A program made the translations under genes and the position numbers. From Obelidium mucronatum (Eukaryota > Chytridiomycota > Chytridiomycetes > Chytridiales > Chytriomycetaceae): DNA of 64,000 nucleotides. The notes under the pieces are model-generated. The model searched no databases. It was not told the origin of the DNA and saw nothing but the letters and a program-made list of their open reading frames with translations. The first letter of the stretch is position 1; every line of letters begins with the position of its first letter. Of this stretch, positions 40,473 through 50,176 are shown piece by piece. The stretch is taken from NCBI GenBank assembly GCA_025765595.1, contig JAIVFH010000087.1:87721-151720 (forward strand). Direction: 5' to 3'.

Positions 40473-41693
40473 ATGGAACCACCAGACAGTACCACAGCCC
40501 TACTCTCTGCCAAACTATCTGAAGTCTCCATTAATGACTTATCTTCAGACCAACTGGAAAGACTCTCTGCTAGACGACTGCAAGACCTCCACTTGGCACA
40601 AACCACACATAACCGCTTCGGTCATGCATCAATGGAACGATTACGCTACATGCAAAACCACCGCACGTCACCAGACTGGATCCCCATCAAATTTCCTCCA
40701 AAACTGGAGAAATGCGATGTCTGTACACGAGCTCTCCAGAACCTAGCACCCACCACCAGCAAACCTGCTCCAAGGGCCACGCCAGGGACCAGAGGAAGCT
40801 TTGACGTACTGGAAATCAACCCACCTCACGACAACAAGTTCCCATTTGTGCTCCTCTATGTTGACCATGGTTCCACCTTCAACATCCATGCATTATTGGA
40901 ACACAAAGACAAAGCCCTCGTCCATGCAATGCGAATAATTGAACGCATCAAAGAATACCATGACATCAACATCAAAGATATACGCGTTGATCCTGGTGAA
41001 CTTGGAAACTCTGAAGCCTTTGACGAATATTGCACTGTCAAGGGAATCAATCTTGAGAAAACACCAAGAAAGTCTTCCTCAATGAATGGAAAAATTGAAC
41101 GACCCATTGGTATCCTCACAAAGATGACACGAGCTTTCAACCTCCAAGCAAAATCCCCACACAACCGCTGGGGCCTAGCTTTTGACCACGCTGTCTACAT
41201 CAAAAATATACTACCTGTGCTCAAACAGCAAATTGAATCACCAATCCACGCTCTCTTGCGCACACAACCTTGCACCGCTCACATCCGCGCCTTTGGTTGT
41301 AAAACTTGGTACAAACTTGATAAATCGGACGCCGTCTCCAAAGTCGACTCACAATCCAGACTTGCCATCTATGTTGGCTGCCAATCCCCGTCTATAGTAA
41401 AACTAGTTGATATGGCATCTGGAGACCTGATTATACGACGATTCCGCGACTGCAAATTCATTGAAACCGCTTTCCCAGGAATCCCACCCAACCCCAAAGC
41501 ACAAGACACGTCAGCACTGACTGACATCTTCACCCGCAACGTTGACAACTCTGCCTCAACGTCAGTAGAATCCAAGGTCTACAACGCTGTCCTACGACGC
41601 CTCTCAATACTTGAGAACCCACTACATGACAGCACACTTGACGCTTTGAGACGCCACAAGACCCCACCAAAGCCCAACTACAATATTACTTAA
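40473..41693 (+). CDS. copia-2 integrase
   Basis: HHCC zinc finger (THNRFGHASMERL...KCDVC), then the DDE core: YVDHGSTFN (D), IRVDPGELGN (D) and SSMNGKIERPIG (E). The zf-copia C-terminal part follows with RAFGCKTWYKL and LAIYVGCQSP. About 406 residues and intact in itself; stops at 41,693 before a 330-bp gap to the RT ORF. Confidence 0.85.
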   Translation: MEPPDSTTALLSAKLSEVSINDLSSDQLERLSARRLQDLHLAQTTHNRFGHASMERLRYMQNHRTSPDWIPIKFPPKLEKCDVCTRALQNLAPTTSKPAPRATPGTRGSFDVLEINPPHDNKFPFVLLYVDHGSTFNIHALLEHKDKALVHAMRIIERIKEYHDINIKDIRVDPGELGNSEAFDEYCTVKGINLEKTPRKSSSMNGKIERPIGILTKMTRAFNLQAKSPHNRWGLAFDHAVYIKNILPVLKQQIESPIHALLRTQPCTAHIRAFGCKTWYKLDKSDAVSKVDSQSRLAIYVGCQSPSIVKLVDMASGDLIIRRFRDCKFIETAFPGIPPNPKAQDTSALTDIFTRNVDNSASTSVESKVYNAVLRRLSILENPLHDSTLDALRRHKTPPKPNYNIT

Positions 41694-42024
41694 GCCATTG
41701 CGAGTAAGGTGAAGGTAAAAGGATTGATCACCCTTCCAACCATCACCCCCACACTCACTAAAAGTCGCACCCCACATTTGACTGCGCTCACTCTGCACTT
41801 GCACCATCACAAACTTGACTGCCCACTAATTGACTGCAAAACCACGGTGACCTATTTGGACGCAAACCAGCACCACACACCCCCCTATTTGACTGTATAA
41901 GACTAATCGCTGGCACTGACGTCTAGCCTATCCCACAGACGAAACAGCACTCTTCCACACCAAAACCCATCCCCAAACTATTTCTCACACATTATTAACC
42001 ACACAATAACACAATTAGACTGCT

Positions 42025-43911
42025 ATGGCACCCAGCACTACTCGGAGCAAACCTTACCCAGCCCCAGTACCACCAGCAAGCCAGCGTGCACGCCCAAAAC
42101 GAAAAGTCGCACTTTTCACACTTGAGCCCATCCTCCTCAAGACACTCACAGATGATGCTACCGTCAAATATGAAGCGACTCTGCAATCTCAGACTGCCTC
42201 AGACCCACTTTCATACCTATCACCTGAGTTTCCCCTTGACGACGAAGATACACATGACTTTGCTACTGCATGGATGGCACAACAACCGCTGCCTGGCACC
42301 TCCCCAACCACACGGAAGGAAGCCATAAACAGTCCTGCACGCCATGAATGGGAAGAAGCTGAGACTTACAAGATCAACGCACTCAAGTCCAACGGTACCT
42401 TCTCACTCGTCAACACACCAGCACCCGGCACCAATATTGTCGGCTCCAAATGGGTTTATAAACTGAAGATGAACCCTGATGGCACAATTGAGCACTATAG
42501 GGCGCGTCTTGTAGCTCAAGGATTCTCTCCAAAGTACCTACATGACTACACACTAACTTACTCTCATACCATACGTGCAGCTACCTTCAGATGGCTTCTG
42601 GCACTCACTGCATTACATGGATGGAGTACACGCATGGCTGACATCAGTTCTGCATACCTCTACGGCAACCTGGACACCCCCATCTACATGAAGCAACCAC
42701 CAGGCCACTCCAACGGTAACCCAGACCAAGTCTGGCTTCTACACAAAGGCCTCTATGGATTGAAACAAGGCGGCAGGATTTGGTACCAAACACTTACTAC
42801 CTTTCTCAAAACCAAGGGATACACACAATCCAAAGCCGACCCCTGTGTCTTCTACAAGTCCACCAATGGGAGCTCCGTCTACATTGCCATCTACGTTGAC
42901 GACTTAGTATTTTTTGGATCAGACTCACTCATTAACCTGACCATCCAAACTCTACAGTCTCAATTCAAACTACGCGACCTTGGCCCACTCTCCTACTGCC
43001 TAGGAATTGAAATCAAGCGCACAACAGCTGGTATCTTCATCCACCAGACTAACTACATCAAACAAGTACTGGCCCGCTTCAAGGCCTACTTTGACCCAGA
43101 AGACAATAACATGATGCGATCAATCCCACTACAAACCAAACTGGACTTATCCCATGCTTCTGACACCTCTCCTCTCCTTGAACCAGCTGGACTCTACCTG
43201 GAAGCACTCGGCTGCCTGAACTACGCTGCCGTTAACACGCGACCAGACCTCTCCACTGCGATGAGCCTAATGAGTACTTTCTCGAGAAAGCCTGCAAAAC
43301 GTCACTGGTGCGACCTATTGCATCTTTTTCAATACCTGAACAAGTACCCAAATCTCGGAATCTTCTACTCTGGAACTGGACACTCTCAACTCAAAGGCTA
43401 CGCCGATGCAGCCTTCCAAGTCTACCCAGATGCAAAATCACAACTTGGCTACACTGTCATGCTAGCAAATGCCGCAATCTCCTGGAAGTCCACCAAGACA
43501 ACCACCATTGCCCACTCCTCCACTGAAGCTGAATACATGGCCATTTCGGAACTTGGACGCGAAGTAATGACCTTCACCAACCTGTATGAAGCACTGGAAC
43601 TCCCACTCAAGCTACCGGTCACCATTTATGAAGACAACATGAGCACAATTGCCCAATGTGTGAGCGACGTCTACACACACCGCTCCAAACACATTGCACT
43701 TCGCTACCACTTCATCCGCGAACTAGTGCAACTTGGTACAGTTGTGATCCAGTACATACAAACCCAAGACCAGCCTGCTGACTTACTTACAAAGCTACTA
43801 GCACTGCCCTTATTCACACCACTGCGGCTCCTCTTTGGAATGACCAGTATGGCCTATTTTATCACACTTAACCAAAACATACCAACGATCGACCATATGG
43901 ACCTCGATTAA
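42025..43911 (+). CDS. copia-2 reverse transcriptase and RNase H
   Basis: 628-codon ORF, intact. RT: SKWVYKLKMNPDG, RARLVAQGFS, ADISSAYLYGNL, LYGLKQGGRIWY and YVDDLVFFGSD. RNase H: LKGYADAAFQVYPDAKSQLG, SWKSTKTTTIAHSSTEAEYM, then YEDNMSTIA and the end DQPADLLTK. Starts MAPSTTRSKPYPAP. Confidence 0.9.
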   Translation: MAPSTTRSKPYPAPVPPASQRARPKRKVALFTLEPILLKTLTDDATVKYEATLQSQTASDPLSYLSPEFPLDDEDTHDFATAWMAQQPLPGTSPTTRKEAINSPARHEWEEAETYKINALKSNGTFSLVNTPAPGTNIVGSKWVYKLKMNPDGTIEHYRARLVAQGFSPKYLHDYTLTYSHTIRAATFRWLLALTALHGWSTRMADISSAYLYGNLDTPIYMKQPPGHSNGNPDQVWLLHKGLYGLKQGGRIWYQTLTTFLKTKGYTQSKADPCVFYKSTNGSSVYIAIYVDDLVFFGSDSLINLTIQTLQSQFKLRDLGPLSYCLGIEIKRTTAGIFIHQTNYIKQVLARFKAYFDPEDNNMMRSIPLQTKLDLSHASDTSPLLEPAGLYLEALGCLNYAAVNTRPDLSTAMSLMSTFSRKPAKRHWCDLLHLFQYLNKYPNLGIFYSGTGHSQLKGYADAAFQVYPDAKSQLGYTVMLANAAISWKSTKTTTIAHSSTEAEYMAISELGREVMTFTNLYEALELPLKLPVTIYEDNMSTIAQCVSDVYTHRSKHIALRYHFIRELVQLGTVVIQYIQTQDQPADLLTKLLALPLFTPLRLLFGMTSMAYFITLNQNIPTIDHMDLD

Positions 43912-44439
43912 TGCACCTGCACTCAATCTATACCTTTTTCCCACTGGGTTTTTTAATGGTAGAGATGATGCAGCGCACAGCTTATGACCTGTGAAATATA
44001 ACACTTGCAACCTATAATTTTTTTTCTTACCCTTGCTTTGTGACGGACAGCTCTGTCTCACACCAAGGTTCCACTAGACTATTCAAGTGCTCGTTACTTC
44101 CTTTTGAATACGCTGCCTGTCTGAACTTTTTTTTTTCTTCCCCTGGGAGTTGTTTTTTGGACACCTAGCTACACAAAGCACCACCATTTATTCTACAACG
44201 CTACACAACACCTGCACTTTGCTTAAGGGGAAGCATTCGATCAGCTACACTGTATCTCGCTTGAGGGGAAGATGACCCTAAGTGCCACTAGCACAAACTT
44301 GCCGCTTACCTACTGATCCCACCTCACTCCTAGCAAACTTCCTGCTATTCCTGCACCCAGCATCTAGCAACCAAAATCCACCTCACATCTCATTCTTCCA
44401 GCACCCACACCTACACACCGTGGTTCGCTCAAGGGGAAG
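43912..44439 (+). promoter_or_regulatory. copia-2 3' non-coding region with three polypurine-tract-like motifs
   Basis: No ORF. The 13-mer GCTYRAGGGGAAG occurs at 44,221-44,233, 44,259-44,271 and 44,427-44,439; the last abuts the 3' LTR and is the functional polypurine tract position. Confidence 0.75.
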
Positions 44440-44646
44440 TGTTGGAAGCTGGTACTCGGGTATTCCCGGACCGCAACTGTGATCTCCACTGTGTATAACT
44501 GTGTGTTGTTGATAGAATAAAATGTAATGATTTCTCTCCCAAAATCCCGGTTCACCGCCATGGAACTGTCACCACCTCCCTTCGGTCCCCACAAGGTTCC
44601 CTCCACTCAGGCGCCATCCACGTCGCCTCCCCCGCTACTTCCCACA
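44440..44646 (+). repeat. copia-2 3' LTR
   Basis: 207 bp, nearly identical to the 5' LTR. Confidence 0.93.
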
Positions 44647-44801
44647 ACAATACCCAAAAAGATTTTTTTTTGCATCTCTTTCAAAAAGATTTTTTCGAGC
44701 ACTCGCCATCAGAACACTGCCCTGGATTTGAGCATTAGAAAGTCAACAATAACAACGCAAAAAAGACAAAGTGATAGCAATCATTCATTTTAATACTTGA
44801 T

Positions 44802-45638
44802 TTACGCAGTATAATCGGCCATCATAAATGCCAAAGAAATCAATTCCAACCATGGATCCTTCCAAATGATAGGGAGCGATGAACGCATCTCAAAATTCGC
44901 TCGCTTGCCATCTGGGATCGAGTTCAGGGCAGTAATGACAGCAAGAGTCTCATCTGGCGTTTCTGTATTCTCCAAAATACTTCTCACAACACCATCTTCG
45001 AGCTCGCATTCGTAAACAATATACTCTGGCCCCATCAAAAGCACACCATAAATAGTTTCGGAAACTTGCTTACGACTATTAAAGCGAGAAGCAGCCAATA
45101 AAGCCAGCACCATCTTGCGCTTCATATCTTCCACCTGTCTTTCACCTCCTTCTTCTGCTTCAAGACACATAAACACCACACACATCTTCCCGCTGTCCTT
45201 GTCCACAATCGCATAGTCCACCTTAAATGTAGAACCACTTCTCCAGTCTTCTTTGTAGTTCAGCGCCAGTAGGACGCCAGTAAGAATAGCCGATTTTTCG
45301 TGAGTAGTCTTGAAGAAGGCCCACATCATTTCCACCACAGACTTGTACATTATCTTCGTCAACGGACCACGTCGCCAATGCCGACATAGTCGCGCAAATG
45401 CCGACACAAACCTATACAGGTGTAAGGGTACTGGATCAGAGGGGTTTCCTGTTTCAGGGGAGATTCTGCCCGCCACTACAGCTCTAACAGCAGCCTGGTA
45501 TCCCTTCACCAATTCATTTTCCCCTGCCGAAGAGAAGTCGCTTGGAAAGAGGTCGCTTTTCTGAAAAGTGTTTCGGATATGAAGGCCCATATCGGAGGCA
45601 TAGTCGGCAGGCCACTGCTGTGTGTCAGAATTCATCAA
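44802..45638 (-). CDS. Orphan gene A, 278 residues
   Basis: Intact single-exon ORF starting MMNSDTQQWPADYASDM. No clear family. The central part (STFKVDYAIVDKDSGKMCVVF, then a Glu-rich CLEAEEGGERQVEDM helix and IYGVLLMGPEYIVYECEL) has the rhythm of a PD-(D/E)XK-like alpha/beta core, as found in some fungal effector-like and kinase-linked proteins. A full catalytic set is not evident. Divergent from orphan gene B, starts about 100 bp apart. It lies between two mobile elements, so it may be element cargo or a surviving host gene. Confidence 0.6.
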   Translation of the reverse strand: MMNSDTQQWPADYASDMGLHIRNTFQKSDLFPSDFSSAGENELVKGYQAAVRAVVAGRISPETGNPSDPVPLHLYRFVSAFARLCRHWRRGPLTKIMYKSVVEMMWAFFKTTHEKSAILTGVLLALNYKEDWRSGSTFKVDYAIVDKDSGKMCVVFMCLEAEEGGERQVEDMKRKMVLALLAASRFNSRKQVSETIYGVLLMGPEYIVYECELEDGVVRSILENTETPDETLAVITALNSIPDGKRANFEMRSSLPIIWKDPWLELISLAFMMADYTA

Positions 45639-45740
45639 TAATAAATTTAGACAGAACAGGAACTAGAAGTTGAAGCCGAACAGCAGCAAACCCCTGATGT
45701 TAGAAGTCCAGAGCTGCAATCCTTCTTGTCGCACTCCTGT

Positions 45741-47322
45741 ATGAACCCCGATCCAGACAGGATCGACCAAGCATTGTGGGAAGTCATCGTCATGGCTCGG
45801 GAATCTCAACTTGTTAAGATTAAGGAGCTGCCTGAGGCAATTTTTGGCGAAAAGTTAGACCCAAATCCTTTTTAAGGGAGCAATTCGTATGGACCCACGC
45901 TACGAGACCATGTGAGGTCACATTGACATTGAATGAAGAGTTGAAGACTCGATCTCATCTACTTTTCAGGTTGCCCTTGTTAAAGACAAGAAGAAGGAAT
46001 TAGCAACTCTGGAAAAAGAAAAGAAAACCATTGTTTCGCTTGAGCAACAGGTGGAGACTGCGAAAGCGCAGTTTTCTGGAATCCCCGTCGTTTTATGCAC
46101 CCCAGAAAATGAGCCGAAGTATTATGACGTCTCACCGGATTTTCAAATAACTAGTGCGGCGCAAAAGAAAGATGTTGAGTTTGCCTTGGAGGAAATCAAC
46201 ACGCAATTTTATCGGCTTCAAGCCAGTGAGCTACTTGCTTCTCAACAAATGGGGGTATCCAAGAAAGAAAAGAAAATGCTTTCTTCAAGTGAGCAAACTC
46301 TCAGCTCTTTGAATATGCAAGGCGTCTCTGTCGACCCTCCCAAAATCGAACTTGAAACGGACGTTACTCTTGACGAACCCGACATTCAGCAACTTAAGAA
46401 CATTCAAATGGCCGGTGCTTATTTGATTTCCCTTTTGAAGAAAATGAAACCTCTTGACTTTGCCCTGGCGGAGAGAAAGATTAAGAAAGCCATTCTGGAC
46501 CCAACCGAGCGAAGCAACGCGATCGAAGGACTTCAATTTTTTAAAGCCAAGTGTGCAGCAATGGAGACCCCCGACGTTGAAAAAGCGATATCAGCAGCCC
46601 ACTTCTTGGAGATGTATGAATTGAACCCAATCGTCCATGAAATGTCAAACTTCAACGATCATGTTGACAGTCTCCCTGATCATGAAAGTGACTATGCTGT
46701 TATGGACAGCATGGAAGTAGACGCAAGTCAGGATTGGGACGCAACTCAGGATTCGGAGATGTCCCAAGAACAACCAGAATTCATGGAACGGATCAATAAA
46801 ATTGCAGAAGCGGAGCCGTGGTTGATGGAATCTGTTCAAAAAGCGTGGGAAAAGACTCCCGAAGTGTTTGAAGAGTTTCCTGATGCACTCTTCTTGGCTC
46901 GGAAGTCGGAAACAGGCTGGAAAGGACAAGTAGGACGCGAGAGAGAGACTAAAACGCATGCGGATCATTCTATGACAGAAATTGACTCGGTTTTTATGGT
47001 GGTTGATCTTCAAGGGAACATTGTCGGTGGATATGGTGTTGAGGACAAGACTCGTGCCACTTGGAAGACAGAAAACCTCCATCAGAGCGAACAACCAGTG
47101 CTCGCTCAATCGATGATGCATGCAATTTCAATTGGACGTGCTGCGTTTTTTCCTGACTCTATTAATCTTACTGCATACGAAGCATTGGTGAAACTTGAAG
47201 CTGTTGTAGCTGGGATTAAACGTGGTGAGGCGATTAATCAACGTGCCAACGAAGACATCAAGAAATTGTTGGTAAAGGATATGCAGGCAGCGAAGGCAAG
47301 GTCAAAAGCTTTACGACAATAA
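45741..47322 (+). CDS. Orphan gene B, coiled-coil protein
   Basis: Proposed exon 1 45,741-45,812 (MNPDPDRIDQALWEVIVMAR), intron 45,813-45,969 (157 nt, GTTAAG to TTTTCAG), exon 2 45,970-47,322. It opens with a coiled coil (KKKELATLEKEKKTIVSLEQ). The remainder is mixed, with an acidic stretch around DAAT/DSEM and a C-terminal segment VFMVVDLQGNIVGGYGVEDK resembling a small beta sheet. It ends in a basic helix KAARSKALRQ-like tail. About 475 residues. Not recognised. Exon 2 is solid; the first exon and start are tentative. Confidence 0.5.
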
Positions 47323-47650
47323 AATAAATAAAACAGCAGACATACTGTTGAAAGATCACATGGAGAGTGGCTGAATGTTTCCCCAGTAGAAGAAAGGTAG
47401 AAATAGAAACAATTTATTTGAAAGAAGACAAAAGCATATTTACAACCAATAAAAACACAACAAACCAAGAAAAATTTAATAAATGCAAATAGAATAGCAG
47501 GCCCCAATATGCATCCATCAAAATAAATTAATCACATTTGAATCTAAAGCAATTGGAGATGGAAGTGGTCACCCAGAAAAGTAACTGCACTTCCTTTCTT
47601 TATTTATATGGTTTTGAGTGGCTAATAGAGTGTTATTGCATAGGGATTTC
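47323..47650. other. Non-coding gap
   Basis: Downstream of orphan gene B; contains AATAAA-type signals (AATAAATAAAAC at about 47,323) and otherwise nothing I can support. Confidence 0.5.
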
Positions 47651-47654
47651 CTCA

Positions 47655-47930
47655 ACAGCATTTCCTAGTACATCCATCCAATGAAGTGAAATTATTGGAT
47701 GGACAACTAACCGTGGTTGCAGAAGCTACAAAAACGCGAGCAGTTGTCCCAGACCTTATCCAGCTCAGAACACCCAGTGGAATAGTGGAGGCAGGAACTC
47801 TAACAGGGGAGGATACATTAATCAGGGAAAACAATTTCTTATTAATAGTAACCACCAATTTCACTGCTTTAGAGTTTACAACTAAACAACCTCCAACCCC
47901 TTGGAAAACTTGCAGAGACAACCACTTTCA
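47655..47930 (+). mobile_element. gag fragment of the 142-bp-LTR family
   Basis: Matches the sequence at 63,750-63,960 (shared CCTTATCCAGCTCAGAACAC and CACTGCTTTAGAGTTTACAA-type blocks). Only the glycine-rich RNA-binding end of gag remains. Confidence 0.75.
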
Positions 47931-48129
47931 CATTCAATGTTTCAAGTCTCCAGACTATCCATTCAAGAGTCACGGCATAAAGGAGCATTCCAGTTTTCGC
48001 GAGATAATGTGGCTGCTTTCTGTGCAGAAGTGAAGGCGCCACAAAGAGTAATGCAAGACGAGGCAGAAGCATCAGAAGGGATCATTTGAATAAATGGCCA
48101 AGAGTTCAGGAGGGCATAAAAGTGGGAGT

Positions 48130-49560
48130 TTAATGTCTTCTTTTCCTTGCAGCCACTAGAGACTTAAGAACAAAGCCCGGAACAACTAAAGCAACAGAAA
48201 GTTTGTCAACGGAAGACATACTTTTGAATCTTTGCTCAATTTCTCCAATCCAATTTCCATTTGCAATGGATTCTTCGGGAGGTGTGGTTCGCTTCTTGTT
48301 GAAAATAACTGACTTGCAAGGAGTGCACATGGTAACTGATGTTGATAGATCTGAAACAGAAAATCCTTTTTGTTGCAAGAACATAGACCCAAGACCAGTA
48401 TGAATATCAGAAACATTATAGTAGGCCCGAATGAATTCTGGTATATCGTCAACAATAGTTGGATCGATAGTCAAGGAGCGCTTCATGTTCTTAAAGCCAC
48501 AAAAACGGTCAGTATGTATGTTCTTTTCAATTCCACAAGTTGCTTACCTCAATCAGAGTATCATCCAGTTGACATGAATCAAGTTCACACTTTGGAAATA
48601 GTAATTCACAGATTGCACAGACACCTTCCAGAAGAAACTGAAAACCAAGACAATTTGTCATTGCTTGAAGGAAAACTGGCTTTTGTGTGTCAACTGCACT
48701 AAAATCATAATTCAATTCTCAGTTTTGAAGAAACTGGTGAAACTGCAACTTCAATTGAGCTGAAGTTGCGCGAGACTGGTCACGGCAAATTTGAGCACAA
48801 GAACAATGAACCTCCCTCAGTCGAGTAAGGGTATTAGGTGAAACTAACAAAAAATCACATTTAGGCAGTTTAACGCTTTTCAAAAGAAATACTTGAACGA
48901 TCGCTGCGATTTTGAGCCCTAACTCTATCAGCCTCTTGCTGATGCAAACGGATTTCTGGCATAAACTATTAACAAGTATTGCATTATTAAAATTTGTACC
49001 TGGGCGTTCTCTTGACCTTTGCTGGCGGATTCTGGCGTTTTCTCTATCTGCAACTTGCTGACAATAGCGCATCTCTAATTAGAATTATTAATAATCGTTG
49101 ATTTGTAATATTGAAAACTGTACCCTGGGAAATTGTTGCATTTTCTCTCATGCGTGCTTCAATGCTTATTGTGCGGGTTTGGTGTTGAAACGACAAATCG
49201 AATGGCAGTGGAGAAAGGACTTGACCTCCAACGTGCACAGGTTCCTGGGCACCTAATAAAAACATTCAACCAATGAAACAAAATAGAAGTAATACCTGGC
49301 GTGGGACTTGCTGATTCAAGTGGCGGACCTTCCAAAGGAAGTAAATAAGTGTGTGATTGCCGATAATGTAACCTCTGTTGATGAACAGGTGGAGGAACAA
49401 CAAATGTTGGTGTTGGAGCTAGGAGTATTCTATTGAGCAAACAAAGACTATAGCACCAGAACATACTTGACATTAGTGTTGCCACATATGGTGGTTGGCC
49501 ATTTCCAGGTAGTTCTTGATGATCTAAATTCAAGAGAGATCAGAGTTGAAGGAATACCTA
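48130..49560 (-). pseudogene. Helitron-type protein, N-terminal (DUF6570-like) fragment
   Basis: Minus-strand gene with several short exons, truncated at its 3' end. The upstream exons repeat a motif: EMRYCQQVADRENARIRQQR near 49,010-49,070 and EIRLHQQEADRVRAQNRSD near 48,900-48,960, each between AG and GT. Then come VCAICELLFPKCELD and a C-terminal exon (48,486-48,130) with TMCTPCKSVIFNKK followed by ANGNWIGEIEQRF. The C-x2-C, then A-N-G-x-W-I-G order is characteristic of the DUF6570 region upstream of Helitron Rep/helicase proteins. No helicase follows, so this is a fragment or a captured gene piece. Exon borders are approximate. Confidence 0.5.
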
Positions 49561-49654
49561 TTGTGAACACCCACTAATACTAAAGGATACAGGGAAAGAT
49601 GAAGAAGAACTACTGCTAGAAGAATAGCAGCTCTTTCTTGGATGTCTGGGGCAC

Positions 49655-50176
49655 TGTTAGAACCAGATAGTCAATAAAAGACTTAAGGGATCTTGAAGGC
49701 ACGAGGGCTTAGGGGGCACGAGGGCTTGTCCAACAACGGCTTGAGGTCACGAGAGACAGAACAAAGAGTTACAAAACTGTAAAACTAACACAGAATGTAT
49801 TGAAACTGAACTAAACTCAGAGCGGAAAGCTTGCTATTTATGCAAGTTCTGGAATTTCAAATAACAAAAGTTCAAAACAGAAAACAAACTGAAAATCAAA
49901 TAGAAATTGTGATAGCAAGAGTGATAGCACAATAATATGTGAAATCAAGAATGATATCACAAAATGAAACAGAAAAACTTAGTAAAGTGACAAATCAAAG
50001 ATGACAAATACAAAAATAGAAACTTAAAGTAAAATGTTACTAGCGGGGATCGAACCCGTGTTTCCACCATGAGGGTCCCCCGTAATGACCACTAAAGACG
50101 GGTCATTGCTAACATCACATGTGATTGCACTTTTAAGTATAGAGAAATATCCCTATAAGACGGGTGATTCCTAACA
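49655..50176 (-). repeat. 3' LTR of the Ty3/gypsy element, 522 bp
   Basis: On the minus strand it starts TGTTAGGAATCACCC immediately after the pol stop codon and the purine tract AAGAAAAGAAGGGGATGA, and ends CTAACA. It contains a tRNA-like A box (TAGTGGTCATTACGG), a B box (GGGTTCGATCC), a downstream TATTTTTG, and a TATA-like GCATAAATAGC. A second internal TGTTAGCAATGACCC start-like sequence lies about 67 bp in. Confidence 0.85.
50044..50106 (-). other. tRNA-like module in the gypsy LTR
   Basis: Reads GTCTTTAGTGGTCATTACGG, then GACCCTCATGGTGG, then CACGGGTTCGATCCCCGC. The T arm (CGGG TTCGATC CCCG) is well formed and the A box is near consensus. The central part differs from the copy at 28,517-28,578 while the LTR around it is conserved. 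Probably tRNA-Glu/Asp-derived promoter sequence. Confidence 0.6.

Larger units (their letters stand above)
36893..44646 (+). mobile_element. Ty1/copia element copia-2, full length
   Basis: 7,754 bp with two 207-bp LTRs (36,893-37,099 and 44,440-44,646; two mismatches noticed) and a perfect 5-bp target duplication ACAAT (36,888-36,892 and 44,647-44,651). The polypurine tract AAGGGGAAG directly precedes the 3' LTR. Order: LTR, spliced leader/gag exon 1, a long intron with an antisense ORF, gag exon 2, protease, integrase, RT-RNase H, a 526-bp 3' non-coding region, LTR. The integrase-before-RT order defines copia. Frames between gag, PR, IN and RT are broken or shifted, so it is likely non-autonomous although young. 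Confidence 0.92.

Noticed and set aside
49655..50176. Calling the TGTTAG repeat a SINE because of its tRNA-like boxes
   Set aside because: It directly follows a gypsy pol stop and polypurine tract, has TG/CA inverted ends and a TATA box, so it is an LTR that contains a tRNA-like module.
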